Shown: piece after piece, positions 1 through 11,188 of the stretch
How the letters are laid out: each line of letters begins with the position of its first letter
Numbering within the stretch: position 1 is the stretch's first letter
From: Exophiala sp. HKRS030
Taxonomy: Eukaryota; Ascomycota; Eurotiomycetes; Chaetothyriales; Herpotrichiellaceae
Assembly: GCA_023897205.1 (NCBI GenBank)
Contig: JAHWDD010000007.1
Location: 3,038,001 to 3,102,000 of the forward strand
Reading direction: 5' to 3'
Length of the DNA stretch: 64,000 nucleotides
Position numbers and translations under genes: made by a program
Notes under the pieces: generated by a model
The model's database searches: none
The model's input: the letters and a program-made list of their open reading frames with translations, nothing else
What the model was told of the DNA's origin: nothing

Positions 1-1024
1 CATACAATCCTCTAACTGCATCTCTTTTGCGGATGGTGTAAGCAGGGTCTCTGGGCATCTCCGCCGTGAGAGCGTGATCGTCGTTTGGGTAGAATGTTCT
101 GGTGGTTCTGCGAAACGCAGGGGAAAGGAATCTATGGTAATAGCACAGCCTCAACCCTAGACGTTGCGATGAGAGTGAGTGTCAGGGCGTAAGTGTCTTT
201 GGATATTAACAAATTGTGGGGTATGATATGTTTTGGTCAAATCGGTTCGGAAGGACAAAGATGAAAAGCCAGATGAGGTATGAGTACGGATTCGGGAGTA
301 ACAGTCGGCTGGTCGCGAAGGGCATATGGATTGCCATCTGTGCTCTTCGACTGGGCTGGAAGGCAGAGGTGGAAACAAACGGCGGATCTTCTTCGGCTAG
401 TGAACGGAGGGTGCGACTGTGTGATCTGTTGCACTGCCACCTTTAGCTCAACAGCCACCTGTGGCGCTGGCGATGATCGCAGCTGATCCCTCAGTGCCTT
501 ATTAGTCTGGCGTGTCTGGCCCACCAGTCAGGTGCCCTAGGTGCCCTTGGGTGCCCTGATTGTTGAAAATTGTGGGCATCCAGGCTACAAGCTATTCGGT
601 GCCTTTACGGCCTAGCACACCCGTGCAGTAGTCACCTCTTAGTGGTGTGTTGTTGTCCACACACGCCCAACGCAAGTGTGGCTGAGGACGATTAGACTTC
701 GGTTATTACCCTGGCTTTCCTACAATGACGCAGCCGCCAGTGCAAGTTTCAAGGAGTCAAGCAAGATTTCCATGTCAGTCGTCAAATCCCAGCCAGGACG
801 ACTCAGACCGACGCTCACAGACACTTTTTCTGAAAGGTTAAAGTCATTCGGTCAAACGTGCAGCGCTGTGACATAAAGCTGCATTCAGAGACAAGCCCTG
901 GTCACATTCCCAGCCCATTTCGCTACCCATACCACGGAACCACCTATATAACTCCTTCCTGCTTTCATCCCCGGTTCTTCATCCAACTTTCCATACGACC
1001 GTTTACCCACTCGAAAGCGCAATC
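1..1024. other. Intergenic, upstream of the DUF4112 gene
   Basis: No gene can be supported here. Short ORFs exist on both strands but none reads like a conserved protein. The right end is the promoter of the DUF4112 gene: a TATA-like CTATATAA lies at 944-951, about 75 bases before the start codon, followed by a CT-rich leader. Confidence 0.6.
944..951 (+). promoter_or_regulatory. TATA-like box of the DUF4112 gene
   Basis: CTATATAA about 75 bases upstream of the ATG at 1025, followed by a pyrimidine-rich stretch of the kind seen at fungal transcription starts. Position and sequence fit a TATA element; no expression evidence is available. Confidence 0.4.
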
Positions 1025-1889
1025 ATGGCATCCTTTGCAGCGAAGCTTGTCGCAAAGAAGCTCTTCCAGGAGAGTTCCGCCAACAAGGGCGGACAGGAGG
1101 TATGAAGATACGTTGCGTTGTACACCCATCACAAACACTGACTGGCAATAGGATCCTTACTTTGAAACCATTCCTGCCACTCGGCTGGGTGGCATGTACA
1201 AGTCCACCAAGAAGAGGAAGCGAGCCCTACCTCCTGGTCTTACGCCCGCAGAAGAAAAGGTCCTCACAAAAGCAAAGAGGCGAGCATATCGTGTTGACCT
1301 AGCCTTGGGCTCTTTTCTGGGCATCCGCTTCGGCTGGGGTTCGGTTATTGGCTTGATTCCTGCGTAAGCATTTGAGAAGTTGTGGAGTGCAGGAAAGTAT
1401 CATTACTAACTAGTCTATAGTATTGGCGACGTTATGGATCTTTTCCTGGCCCTGATGGTCTATCGCACCATCGTGTCGGTTGAAGGGGGCTTGTCCTCGA
1501 GTGTCAAGATGAAGATGAAATTCAACATACTCCTGGACTTCCTCATGGGCCTAATCCCCTTTGTTGGTGACGTCGCCGATGCGGCGTATAAATGCAACAC
1601 CAAGAACGTCATTATCCTGGAGCAGGAGTTGCGCGAGCGTGGCAGGAAGCGCTTGAAGGGAACTCCCCAAGCCAACGTGGCAGATCCCAGTCTCCCTGAC
1701 GAATTCGACTATCAAAATGAGGAGCGGCTTGTCGAGCAAAATGGCCCACCTCCCCGATATGCGTCGACGCGTGAATCGCGAAGAGACCGACGGGGCGAGC
1801 GAGAAGATCGCAGAAGAGACCGCGACCGAGACCATGACCTGGAAGATGGTCGAGGAGTTACGCCGCCAAGACCCGCCCGGACTCGCTGA
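1025..1889 (+). CDS. DUF4112 domain-containing membrane protein
   Basis: Three exons (1025-1099, 1152-1363, 1421-1889) give 251 residues. The introns are GTATGA...CAATAG and GTAAGC...CTATAG, the second with an ACTAAC branch point. The exon sum is a multiple of three and the splices restore a continuous domain. The middle carries the DUF4112 pattern: a basic segment, a VDLALGSFLGIRFGWGSVIG-type hydrophobic helix, IGDVMDLFLAL, and a second hydrophobic helix ending LIPFVGDVADAAYKCN. Both helices end in G-D-V, typical of this family of small fungal and bacterial integral membrane proteins, whose biochemical role is unknown. The C-terminal ~60 residues are a highly charged Arg/Asp/Glu tail, probably disordered. 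The gene is convergent with CTU2, with 184 bases between the two stops. Confidence 0.85.
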
Positions 1890-2073
1890 GTCTCTGAGTC
1901 GTTGAAGTATTCGCGAGACCAGATATCCGCACCAGAGCGTCGTATTAGATAGGACCACTCTAGCGGCGTGATTGTATGAAAGCTGGCAAGCGTGGATTCG
2001 GCGTTTGCGTCTGTTCAGAATAGTCACCACTTGAATGGGGGTTTGAATCTGCTTTCGTCTCAGCTAGCGAAAA

Positions 2074-3159
2074 TTAAATTGTTCGAGATTTTATATCCTG
2101 CTTCATTCTTGTGCATCCGTAACAAAGCAGACCGTTCGTTCCATCAGCAGATGACAATGTCTCTAAGCAGAAAGGGCATGACTTGGTTGATTGATTCGTA
2201 GTTACTGTCTGAAGCTTGCCAGCTGTGCGTACGACATTTGCCATGATGCTGGGATACTTTTCGCCTTGAGAATTGATATAGTTGGTGAGAAGGGTGTCGA
2301 TGGCTGTATTTCGTAGAGATGGATTTTGTTGACTTGTTCCTGTGATTTCATCCCCCATAATAATTAATGGAGTAGGCAACAAGGCTGCATAAGTCGCGAG
2401 CTCTGCTTTGAAAAGATCTCGAACAGGATAATTGAAGTTAATACCGAACTGCGAAGGGCCATCGGCAATCAGGGACGAGACCGACCCGCCTCTCCCTTTT
2501 GCGACTTCTGCGAGGGTCATGGCAGCCAGCCGGCTGTCTGAGTGTCCCCAAAGGATGCTTTCACAACCATGAGCTTTGGCGACCGAGACTAATAAACGCC
2601 GAAGGAGGATCGACTTCAGGTCTGCTTGTGTGGTTGCTGAGGTGGCGGACGATATGATACGCTGACAGAATGAGACGTCATCTTCTCTCTCGTGACGTTC
2701 AAGTCCAATTTGCACTAAATCGTCTTCGATCTTATCATCGGAATGGAATACGTCGTCCAATCTTAGTGGCGGCAAAAAAATATGGCCTGGGAATGTCTCT
2801 GCAAGCCGCATATATGCAGTCTTGTCTTCTTCAACGTTCGCCACATCGGAGGGAATAGAGCGAGCTATGACCAACTCATATGCTGTTCTGTTCCTCTTGG
2901 AGATTTGATTCTGCAGCTGGGTATGAAGAATCTGCAATAAAACCAGAGATGATATTCCACCAGAGAGTGGAAGGAACAGACGACGTTTTTCATCGCCGGC
3001 CAAGTTTCGGAAGCCATAAGACTCCATGCGCTTCAAGATTTTCGAGGAGACATATCGGATGAAACACTCCTTGCACAACCATCGATTTCTGACTTGAACC
3101 TCCGCTTGACGATCTCTGCAATCGACGCAGGTCTCAGCTGAGGCGTGGCTGGACGTCAT
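2074..3159 (-). CDS. NCS2: Cytoplasmic tRNA 2-thiolation protein 2 (CTU2/NCS2)
   Basis: 361 residues in one exon. The open frame extends further upstream but contains no ATG before the MTSSHA start at 3159, so that start is used. The N-terminus has paired zinc-ribbon cysteines (CVDC, then CKEC followed by FIRYVSSKILKRME). The centre has the N-type ATP-pyrophosphatase-like segment (LPLSGGISSLVLLQIL, then a GHSDSRLA motif). The C-terminus carries another zinc knuckle (CPFC...CYGC). This is the CTU2/NCS2 family. With CTU1/NCS6 and the URM1 sulfur relay it thiolates U34 of Lys, Glu and Gln tRNAs in the cytosol, supporting decoding of AAA, GAA and CAA codons. CTU2 is the partner subunit, usually thought not to be catalytic itself. 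Confidence 0.9.
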   Translation of the reverse strand: MTSSHASAETCVDCRDRQAEVQVRNRWLCKECFIRYVSSKILKRMESYGFRNLAGDEKRRLFLPLSGGISSLVLLQILHTQLQNQISKRNRTAYELVIARSIPSDVANVEEDKTAYMRLAETFPGHIFLPPLRLDDVFHSDDKIEDDLVQIGLERHEREDDVSFCQRIISSATSATTQADLKSILLRRLLVSVAKAHGCESILWGHSDSRLAAMTLAEVAKGRGGSVSSLIADGPSQFGINFNYPVRDLFKAELATYAALLPTPLIIMGDEITGTSQQNPSLRNTAIDTLLTNYINSQGEKYPSIMANVVRTAGKLQTVTTNQSTKSCPFCLETLSSADGTNGLLCYGCTRMKQDIKSRTI

Positions 3160-4206
3160 GGTCAACCCTGAGTTTCTGTGGGAAAAATTGCGTTGAAAGT
3201 TGAAGACAGCATGCGACCTTTGTTTTCTATTGTCATCAATCACCGCTATTCAGGCGGTGCATGTATACGGTATACCCGCGACAACCTCAGGCATGTTGAA
3301 GAAATTATGAGCCTCTACGACCATGAGAAAAATGGACCTCGCTTGGCACTCGTAATCGGCATCGCACAGGGTCGCCTTAGCCTCGACCAAGCCTATTTCC
3401 CGGGGTTGGCCACGGTTGGGTTCTGACCTTGTGAACCCGAAAGGACCCCTTGGCTTGTGGATCGTGGTTCCTGTGCTTATTAACAAAAAGAGATCTCGCA
3501 TATGCAACACGTAGACAGCAGGGTTGTCAGAAGCGAGTACAACTAATCAGGACAAGAGACTTTACTCCCTTAAAAAACCCCTCTAGGTGACTATGATGGA
3601 AGTTCAATTATTGATCAGTCTCTTTCTCCGCAGACTGCAAGAGTAGATGGATTGAGCTAGGCGAAGACATGGCCATGGCTAATTAATTGAGGTTACATAC
3701 AGTCAGAGGCTCGTCGAGTCCTGACGCTTGACTCCTCAGAGGCCTTGGGTCCACCACGTGCCACTGACGCAAGTCCTGGTGTGCTGCGAATGACGTATCG
3801 ACCGAGGGGTCCTTGCAGGCTTCCTGTCAGGGCTCTGGACTCTGGACTCTGGACTCTGGATACCGGACACCGGATCCTGGACTACTCCTGTGGACGCGGA
3901 CGCAGACGCAGACGCAGGCTTGAGTTCGGACAAGATCGTGGTCCAAGTGCCTTGTTCTAGAAGCGCCCGCAAACCAAGATAAGAGTTTCCCATGAACCGT
4001 GTTCGTCAAACAGACAAGCTTCCCGCTTCTAGACCTTCCATCTTCAACGCCCTGAGCATTTCCTATTAAACAGAAGTACACTCAGGCCTTGACGGCCAGC
4101 ATCAACGCCTTCGCCATCCTCTCCACAGTCACATGAGCGACGATACCTAACTCGCTTTTTCCCTCCCAATTCCAAAGTGATCAGCTTAACAACGACGAAC
4201 ACAGCA
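3160..4206. other. Divergent intergenic region (CTU2 / small protein)
   Basis: No gene recognised. It holds the promoters of CTU2 (leftward) and of the small spliced gene (rightward). It also contains two short tandem tracts described separately, and a pyrimidine-rich leader at about 4140-4170. Confidence 0.5.
3831..3917. repeat. Short tandem repeats, CTGGACT and GACGCA units
   Basis: About four copies of CTGGACT drift into related CCGGACA/CCGGATC units, then after about 10 bases come roughly four copies of GACGCA/GACGCG. Both are period-6/7 tracts in intergenic DNA. They create chance open frames on both strands, which I did not annotate. Confidence 0.7.
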
Positions 4207-4685
4207 ATGACGAGTGTTGCTCAGATCAAGTCGAATGAGGAACCTCCTTCGGGGATTCAAGGCAAGGGCACGATTGACGAGCCCTACGACCAGGGCAATG
4301 CACCCGGTGAGTTCAGCGCTGCGTCTTCAGTCGCCACTGAGCCCCCAACTAATGGCTTTTCGTCCTCTCGACAGAAAATACAACTGCCTCAAATGCGCCT
4401 ACCGCAGGCACTTCTTCACAGCCAATAAATAGTACAGTCGAAAAGTCGGATTCATCGCCGACTGCAGCTTCGAAGGAAACAACACCTACTACGGCTGAAA
4501 AAGGCGAAAGCCGAGGTCGAGACGCCTTGAAAGCGCCTGCAAGAGCCCGACAAGAAGAGCGCAGCGTCAGTCCAGGAACAATGCCTGATGGAAGTCATGC
4601 AAAGACCAGTGGCGACCGAGGCGAGAGCTACGAGCCTGGCAGGCTCAGCAAATTGAAGGGCAAGTTTTCAATCGGTAAACACTGA
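4207..4685 (+). CDS. Small conserved fungal hydrophilic protein
   Basis: Two exons (4207-4306 and 4375-4685) give 136 residues. The intron is GTGAGT...CGACAG with a CTAAT branch site, and the splice restores frame exactly. The protein is hydrophilic and rich in Ser, Thr, Glu and Pro, with no membrane segment or signal peptide. It ends in RLSKLKGKFSIGKH. A C-terminal LSKLKxKxxIGK motif is something I associate with several short, disordered, abundant ascomycete proteins of unknown function, but I cannot name a family. It is divergent from CTU2. Without the intron the open frame stops at 4428, so an unspliced reading would be truncated. Confidence 0.65.
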
Positions 4686-5833
4686 ATGGCATGTCTCAAG
4701 TAGCAACCAGACAAGACGCCGCCGCTTCCAATGAATGGTTATGCCGCTGTTTGGAACGCAGTACACGGAAGAGTGCGTTATTCTTCCAGTTAAACGGTGA
4801 AAACTTGGGCCTTTTTGTGCAGGGAGACAGGTTTCTTTTGTCAAGACCTTGGACGTGTTTGATATAGATGACTTACCACTTTCTACTGGGACGAAAAAGG
4901 GCAACTATAGGGTATTTAGGTCTGGTTTCCAGCAGATGAGCATCTACCTTGAGCGGCGGCCAGATCGATCCCTGGCAAGTCTGAAGTCAATCAAACCAAC
5001 TATAGACATAGACTATTGTCTACGGATTACAAGTCTATGTTGACTAATGAGATAAGTACCTACTTTTGAACTCGGCCTGAGTGAAGCTACGCCGACAATG
5101 CAGTCTTTATTGGCAGCAGTAGCCGATCCATACGCGGATATGCTACGATTCTAGAGTCGCCACTGTGCACATACTGAGATTACTACTGCACGATGATGAT
5201 GTGATGCTGCCGGATCTTCGTCTGCTGATTCTACTCCGTAGTTAACTAACTGGGTCCTTTGTGGTTACTACTGCTATCTACCGCCTACCCCCGTAGGCTA
5301 TCGCTCAAAGTCCCCCCACTATCCCCCGTACTGGCCACGAGGGCCTTCTACGCTGGTGGGACAATCAATAATACCTAATATCGTGGATGGCAACATCGGA
5401 TTGCTGGCGTCACATTGATATGCATGCTGTCAAAAGACGACAATTCCATCTTGAATCTTTTACCCCTCTCCTCTCAACCTGTACAGACCTCTCCGTCCCT
5501 TGTCCACTATTGCCCACTATTGCCCACTACAACCTGATTTGTGATCACTGCTTCTTGTTTGTCAGTTTGCAATTACTGATCACCTGTATCGTGAGTCAAT
5601 CCTCGACGCCGTGGACCCAGAGAGCGGTCGCTGACGAGGTCTAAACACAAGCCAAATGTCATAAAAGGACTTAAAGTGTGTTTGTTTGTTCCTCCATTTC
5701 AACTCGGAGCCCCGCCTGAGATCTCACAGCAATATTCCTTTGACTTATATTGATAATAAGCGAACCATCTCCAACCCCCCAAACCTCTATCCAGATCAGT
5801 TCGGAACATACACTCGGATACACATCCGGCATC
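4686..5833. other. Intergenic region upstream of the SDR gene
   Basis: No gene supported. It contains a perfect TACTCCGTA at 5232-5240 followed by GTTAACTAAC, a short tandem of ATTGCCCACT at about 5502-5530, and a TATA-like CATAAAAGG near 5660 that could serve the SDR gene. Confidence 0.5.
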
Positions 5834-6823
5834 ATGGCTACAGAATTAGCCAAGATCGAGGCCGGTAACCTCTTCAAGGTCGAAGGCCTAGTGGCTGTGG
5901 TCACAGGTGGTGGATCAGGTCAGTCTTCATCCTCGTCCTGCAGTCATTCCAACGGGCTGTAACGTTGTCGCTCATATGATATAGGCCTTGGACGAATGAT
6001 GACCAGAGCCCTGGCAACAAATGGTGCATCCAAGATCTTCATCATTGGTCGACGTGAAGAAAGTCTGCGCGAGACCATCAACTCGGTTCCTGACCACGAC
6101 AATATCATTCCTATTGTCGGCGACGTCACTTCCAAGGAGTCTCTACAACGGGCTGTGGATGCTGTCAAGAAGCATGTGGACGCCATAGATGTACTTGTTG
6201 CGAACTCTGGTATCTCTGGTCCATCAGTCCCAATCTTCGACGACAAACAGCAGCCTCTTCCTCTCGAACAAGTTGCCGCAAACATGTGGGCCCCAGAGCC
6301 AGAACAGATTACTTCGACGTACGCTGTCAACCTCACTGGAGTCCACTTCACTGTCGCTGCCTTCCTACCTCTGCTTCACGAAGCCAACAAGAAAAGACCC
6401 AACCCTCCAACCGCCGATAACTTCAAACCTCGCCCGCAGATCATCACTACCGGTTCAATCGGTGGCTACAACCGTAGACCACTTGGCAATCTCTCCTACG
6501 GGCCCAGTAAGAGCGGCGTGATTCATTTTACAAAGCAGCTGGCAACATTTCTGACAGCCTACGATATCCGTGCAAACGTGATTGCACCAGGTCTCTACTT
6601 CTCAGAGATGACTGAGGGCATGTACAAGGCTCAAGGCAAGTTGGAAACACACAACATCGAGGGAACTTGGGACAAGAATATCATCCCAGCCACGAGAACG
6701 GGGGATGAGCAGGACATGGCCGGAGTCATCTTGTGGCTTACTTCGAGGGCAGGGGCTTATATCAATGGTGCTGTGGTGGTGACTGATGGTGGACGTTTGG
6801 GGGTTGTGCCATCATCATACTAA
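5834..6823 (+). CDS. Short-chain dehydrogenase/reductase (SDR)
   Basis: Two exons (5834-5918 and 5985-6823) give 307 residues. The intron (GTCAGT...TATAG) interrupts the dinucleotide-binding motif, and splicing restores TGGGSGLG. Other SDR hallmarks are an acidic VGDVTS turn, VLVANSG after the fourth strand, a serine in TTGSIGG and the catalytic YGPSK (Y-x3-K). The C-terminal IAPG and VTDGGRLG motifs are typical of classical SDRs. The length slightly exceeds the 250-280 residue norm because of an insertion around DFDDKQQPLPLEQ-like sequence and a longer loop before the active site. It should be an NAD(P)(H)-dependent oxidoreductase. The substrate cannot be read from sequence; 3-oxoacyl-ACP-reductase-like and sorbose-reductase-like members share these motifs. 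Confidence 0.88.
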
Positions 6824-7803
6824 CATGCTGCACAACCGGTCGTCGTTATCGCGTTAGAGGTACTTGGAGATGAGGTTACATAGAAAGCTTGCCGATGGGG
6901 CCGAACCAACTCTCTAGATTCTATTTATTAGCAGGAATAAGCATTGTGTCAAGAATCAGAAGGTATGCCTATTGTCTGCAATTTGACAGATCTACACAAG
7001 GCTGATGCATTTGGATAGATGGACTCGAAGAGGGTGCGTGGCACCTGCCAGATGTTTGTCGTGCCACCACGGAATGGGCAACACTCATGAGATCCGAGAG
7101 CGGCAGGTACCCCTGCCAGGATTGAGGAATATGCAGGAACCATATCCGAATGATGCCACTTGGGAAGTGGCGGCCAAAGCACACTCACCGCCCGAGCAGA
7201 ACATGCCGTGATTGGCCATCAGCTCGTCCATCCAATGTCTCCTAATCACTTAGTGGCATAATTTGAGCCCCTTAGCCACGCTAGCTTCGCGGCTTTCGAG
7301 GGTTTTCCCACTCGTGCCCTTTGAGCCCTGGGACTGCCCGCCAGTTGCCAGTGACAAGTCGGCGGGGCCTGCAAAGTCTCTCCGTTCAACAGATTCTCAA
7401 GATTCCATGCAATTTTCGTGCCCTAGCCACAGCTACCATCATCACTCGTTTGGCCAATTCCTTCTTAGAACAAAACGTTCGCTGTGCATTCTGAACCCTC
7501 TACTTTCCTTCAGCATCACATCCAAAATCACTTCTCTACGGCTCAAGGCGAACTCAGCAGTCGCCGTTGATACCGCACCTACGTACTCCAAATCAACCTG
7601 TATTTCCATCGTTGGTCCTTCGACTCCACATAAATCGCCGCTCCTTAGACACCGTCTTTTTTCTCAATTACCTCACCTCACCGCCCTCTTGTCTACCAAG
7701 CGAGCCCCTTGGACCATCGCATCTTTTCTCTCCCCCAGGACAAAGGTTTACACTACCTAAGGACCCTGCGACCTCATACAAGTCACAAACATTTCCAACC
7801 AAG
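6824..7803. other. Intergenic region upstream of HMG-CoA synthase
   Basis: No gene supported. The last ~350 bases (about 7440-7800) are a pyrimidine-rich, CCTCACC-containing stretch that looks like a long 5' leader of the HMG-CoA synthase gene. The open frames in it are artefacts of that composition. Confidence 0.5.
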
Positions 7804-9369
7804 ATGGCTTCACGACCCAGAATATTGGCATCAAAGCCATTGAAATCTACTTCCCTAGCCAGGTATGCCACAAGCAAGAATCATTGTATATCGCGACGTT
7901 CCCTGACGCAAAATAGTGCGTTGATCAAGCAGATCTCGAGAAATTCGATGGCGTCTCACAGGGCAAATATACCATCGGTCTAGGACAGACCAGAATGTCA
8001 TTCTGCGACGATAGAGAAGGTACGTCGAGAAGGTGGTTTAAACATTGAGCGTTCGCTAACACATATTTTCAAGATATCTACTCAATTGCAATGACCACCT
8101 TATCAAGCCTGATCGCCAAGTATTCCATCGATTTGAACAACGTCGGTAGATTGGAAGTCGGCACAGAGACGATGCTGGACAAGAGCAAGAGCGTTAAATC
8201 GGTGCTGATGCAACTCTTTGAAAAGTCCGGCAATTTCAACGTCGAAGGAGTCGACTCATACAATGCATGCTAGTAGGTTCTCGGAAAAAATCCAGGTTTG
8301 AGCTGTGAAGTTAACAGGTCTGCGCAGTGGTGGCACAAATGCCTTGTTCAACTCAATTAACTGGATCGAATCATCCGCTTGGGACGGTCGCGATGCCATC
8401 GTCGTTGCTGGTGACATTGCCTTGTACAAAAAGGGCAACGCCCGTCCCACAGGCGGTGCAGGAGCCGTGGCAATGTTGATCGGCCCCGATGCTCCACTTG
8501 TCTTTGAGGCTGGCCTCCGAGGATCGTATATTACCCACGCCTATGACTTTTACAAGCCCGATCTGACAAGCGAATACCCTTATGTCGACGGCCAATTCTC
8601 ATTGAGATGCTACACCGAAGCTGTCGATGCGTGCTACAAGGCCTACAATGCACGAGAGCAGGCCCTTAAGTCGCAAGTCAACGGCGCAGCCACAAATGGT
8701 CACGTCAATGGAAATGGTGTTCACGAAGAAACTGAGAAAGCACCACTGGACAGATTCGATTATATGGCTTTCCACGCTCCCACTTGCAAGCTGGTATCGA
8801 AATCCTATGCTCGATTGCTCTACAACGACTTTTTGCAAGATCCTAGCCACCCACAGTTCAAGGAAGTGGCTCCGGAACTGCGTGACCTAGACTACAAAGC
8901 TTCTATAACCGACAAAACCGTTGAAAAGACCTTCATGGCTTTGACCAAGAAGCGTTTCGCCGAACGAGTGCAGCCCGCTATCCAAGTTGCAACCATGTGT
9001 GGAAACATGTACTGTGGCAGTGTTTATGGTGGGCTAGTTGGCCTCATCAGCAACGTCACGCCGAAACAATTGCTAGGTAAGAGACTTGGCATCTTCAGCT
9101 ATGGGAGTGGTCTGGCGAGCTCCATGTTCAGCTTGAAGGTGGTCGGAGACACGACCGAGTTGGTTGAGAAACTGAATCTGCAAGAGAGACTGGATGCTCG
9201 GCGTGTGGTGGCTCCAGAAGTCTACGACGAGCTGTGCCTACTTCGGGAGAAGGCCCATCTCAAGAAGGACTTCAAACCTGTTGGAAAAGTCGAAGATCTC
9301 GTGGCTGGGACATACTATCTGACGGAAGTCGACGACATGTTCCGACGGAAATATGACATCAAGGCATGA
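7804..9369 (+). CDS. ERG13: Hydroxymethylglutaryl-CoA synthase, frame broken near the start
   Basis: Condenses acetyl-CoA with acetoacetyl-CoA to HMG-CoA, the committed precursor of the mevalonate/ergosterol pathway. Exons 7804-7862, 7917-8019, 8074-8272 and 8328-9369 encode about 467 residues. The product shows [22 protein letters not shown], the [15 protein letters not shown] signature, the catalytic cysteine (about Cys120) in [13 protein letters not shown] and the [11 protein letters not shown]-terminal motif. The cysteine region is split by the third intron, whose acceptor is GCGCAG at 8322-8327. The exons sum to 1403 bases, one short of a whole frame. From the ATG the frame reads M-A-S-R-P, then must shift by one base inside CCC (7816-7818) to reach Q-N-I-G-I-K. 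A fourth C would restore the family's usual RPQNIGI. A sequencing error is more likely than a null allele. Confidence 0.92.
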
Positions 9370-11188
9370 TCATTTCTCGGAAGGGGGTTGGTGTTCAGCT
9401 GTGGGAATGGCCTGATCAATTGCGTGGAACGACAGATTTGATCAGAATTGCGGTAGTTTTTTCAAGACGATTGTACAAGCGTCAAAGGTGCAAGGACCAA
9501 TTGGGAAGCATTGTTATCGATCTTGCACCAGACTCGAGGTTTCAAGTCGCAGGCGTTGAACTTGATTGGTGGCACAGCAAGACCACTGTTATTAGATGGA
9601 GAAACAGCATCACAGAAGGTGTTCGGTTGTCCTTTCACGGAGGGCTTCGGCAAAGAATGCAATGTCATGTACATATGGGCAGATGGCCAGACGGCATTGG
9701 GAGCATTTGCCGGGTTAATTAGATAGATCAGCAGAAAAGATAGAATTGCCATACAGTCCGAACACTGTGATTGGCTCCTTGCACACAATGCATTCTGAAG
9801 CATGCGGTAATCAAGGCTACAACGCGTCTCATGCGGCATGCATGAGCTATTAGACCTCCGGTCAACCAGTCAGTGACCTGTTTCGGGTTGCAATGCAAAG
9901 GCCTGAAACATGGTTCAAGATACAGACCGTCATGGCCAGTGACCTCAGACCTGACGAGGCCTGGTGAGAGTTCTCAGCATGGAAGATGGAAGCCTAGATA
10001 TGCAGGAAGTGCACAGTGCATCGAAGCGAAGAGGCTGGGAGTATATTTCGTGGAATAGTCGTGAATAAGTCGTGGCCAAGTCGTGTAAGGCTGCATGACT
10101 TGGAAGTAGGGAAAGATGACTCACGCGTGACTCTGGCGACATAGTCGTGTTGGGGAAGGAACCAACGGAGGCCGCCGCTGGCAAACCAAGGGCAATTGGA
10201 GCTAAGTTTGGCAACTGCCTTCCTTCCTACCCAGGTTCCAAGTTCCAGCGACTCCAGCCATTAATCTCAACTGCGCCACGCTCAAGGCAGCCAATCAGCC
10301 TCCAGAAGAGCTCTTTGACCACCGTGAAACAATTCCCAAAATGGCCAGCGTCTATCTCATGCTTCGCGGGTCCATGCATCGCGCTTCGCGTCGTCCAGTG
10401 TCCGATGAGAAATCCTTCTCTTCCTGACTGTTTGGGGCCCATCTGATCTTGAGACAACCGCTACCGCCCGTTGAGCATCAAATCTCGAAATAGTCGACCA
10501 AGCGCCGACAAAAGATTGCCTCGTGAGACATGACAGAGAGGTCTCTCGACCTGTGGCATGTCTAATGGCCGCCCTGGAGATTGTCCAGAGGGCATCTCTG
10601 AGGCATGACTCCATGAGGCTCAAATTTCCTCGAGCCCGAAATAGCTGCAATTTGTTTCCAGCATCTGGCGCGCGTCTCTCACCTGCTGTACTGTGTATCA
10701 TTTCTCAACTCGGCGCGCCACGCTTTCACGCCACGGTAAGTCAGAGACACACGGTCGGTATCCCAAGATCGGAATCCTCTCGACTACAACCCCGACGTGT
10801 TTGTTTCCATGTTGCTGCTTGGAAGTTGTCATGGTACTCCACGTTTCAGGTTCGATATGACCTGCATGGCGTCGTTGGTCTGATCTCTTCGCTGGCCGCA
10901 TCTGGTCGCATACCTCCAGCACATTTATACCTGGTTCCCTTCCTCCCTCGTGCTTTCTCAGCCTTTCATTCTTTCAAGTTTCTACAAGACTCGACAGTCC
11001 TCGTTCTGTCCATTGGCATTTTACTTTTCCTTTGTTTTTAGACCATCCATTACCAACCCGAGGAGCTGGCCTTCTCGTTCCATACCGACAACTCAATCTA
11101 TTATCCAACCAAAAGTATCTTATGTGAGTACTGCTGTTGTTGTCCGTGTTGTTGCCTGGCATCAATGGACTAATCTTGGTCGCTTAGA
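9370..11188. other. Intergenic region between HMG-CoA synthase and the 606-residue protein
   Basis: No convincing gene. A segment at about 9511-9726 is open on both strands with protein-like composition but matches no family I recognise. The right part (about 10900-11188) is a CT-rich leader containing a 5' UTR intron. Confidence 0.45.
11124..11187 (+). other. 5' UTR intron of the 606-residue protein gene
   Basis: Canonical donor GTGAGT at 11124, branch point GACTAAT, and acceptor CGCTTAG ending two bases before the ATG at 11189. The 64-base size is typical for this genome. Inferred from splice signals only. Confidence 0.55.

Noticed and set aside
5190..5235. TGATGA and CTGA words resembling C/D-box snoRNA
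   Set aside because: Boxes too close together and no terminal stem seen; likely chance in a TGATGATG repeat.
10523..11041. 172-codon plus-strand frame
   Set aside because: Composition of leader and promoter DNA, and no conserved motif; the following gene's 5' UTR intron starts just after it.
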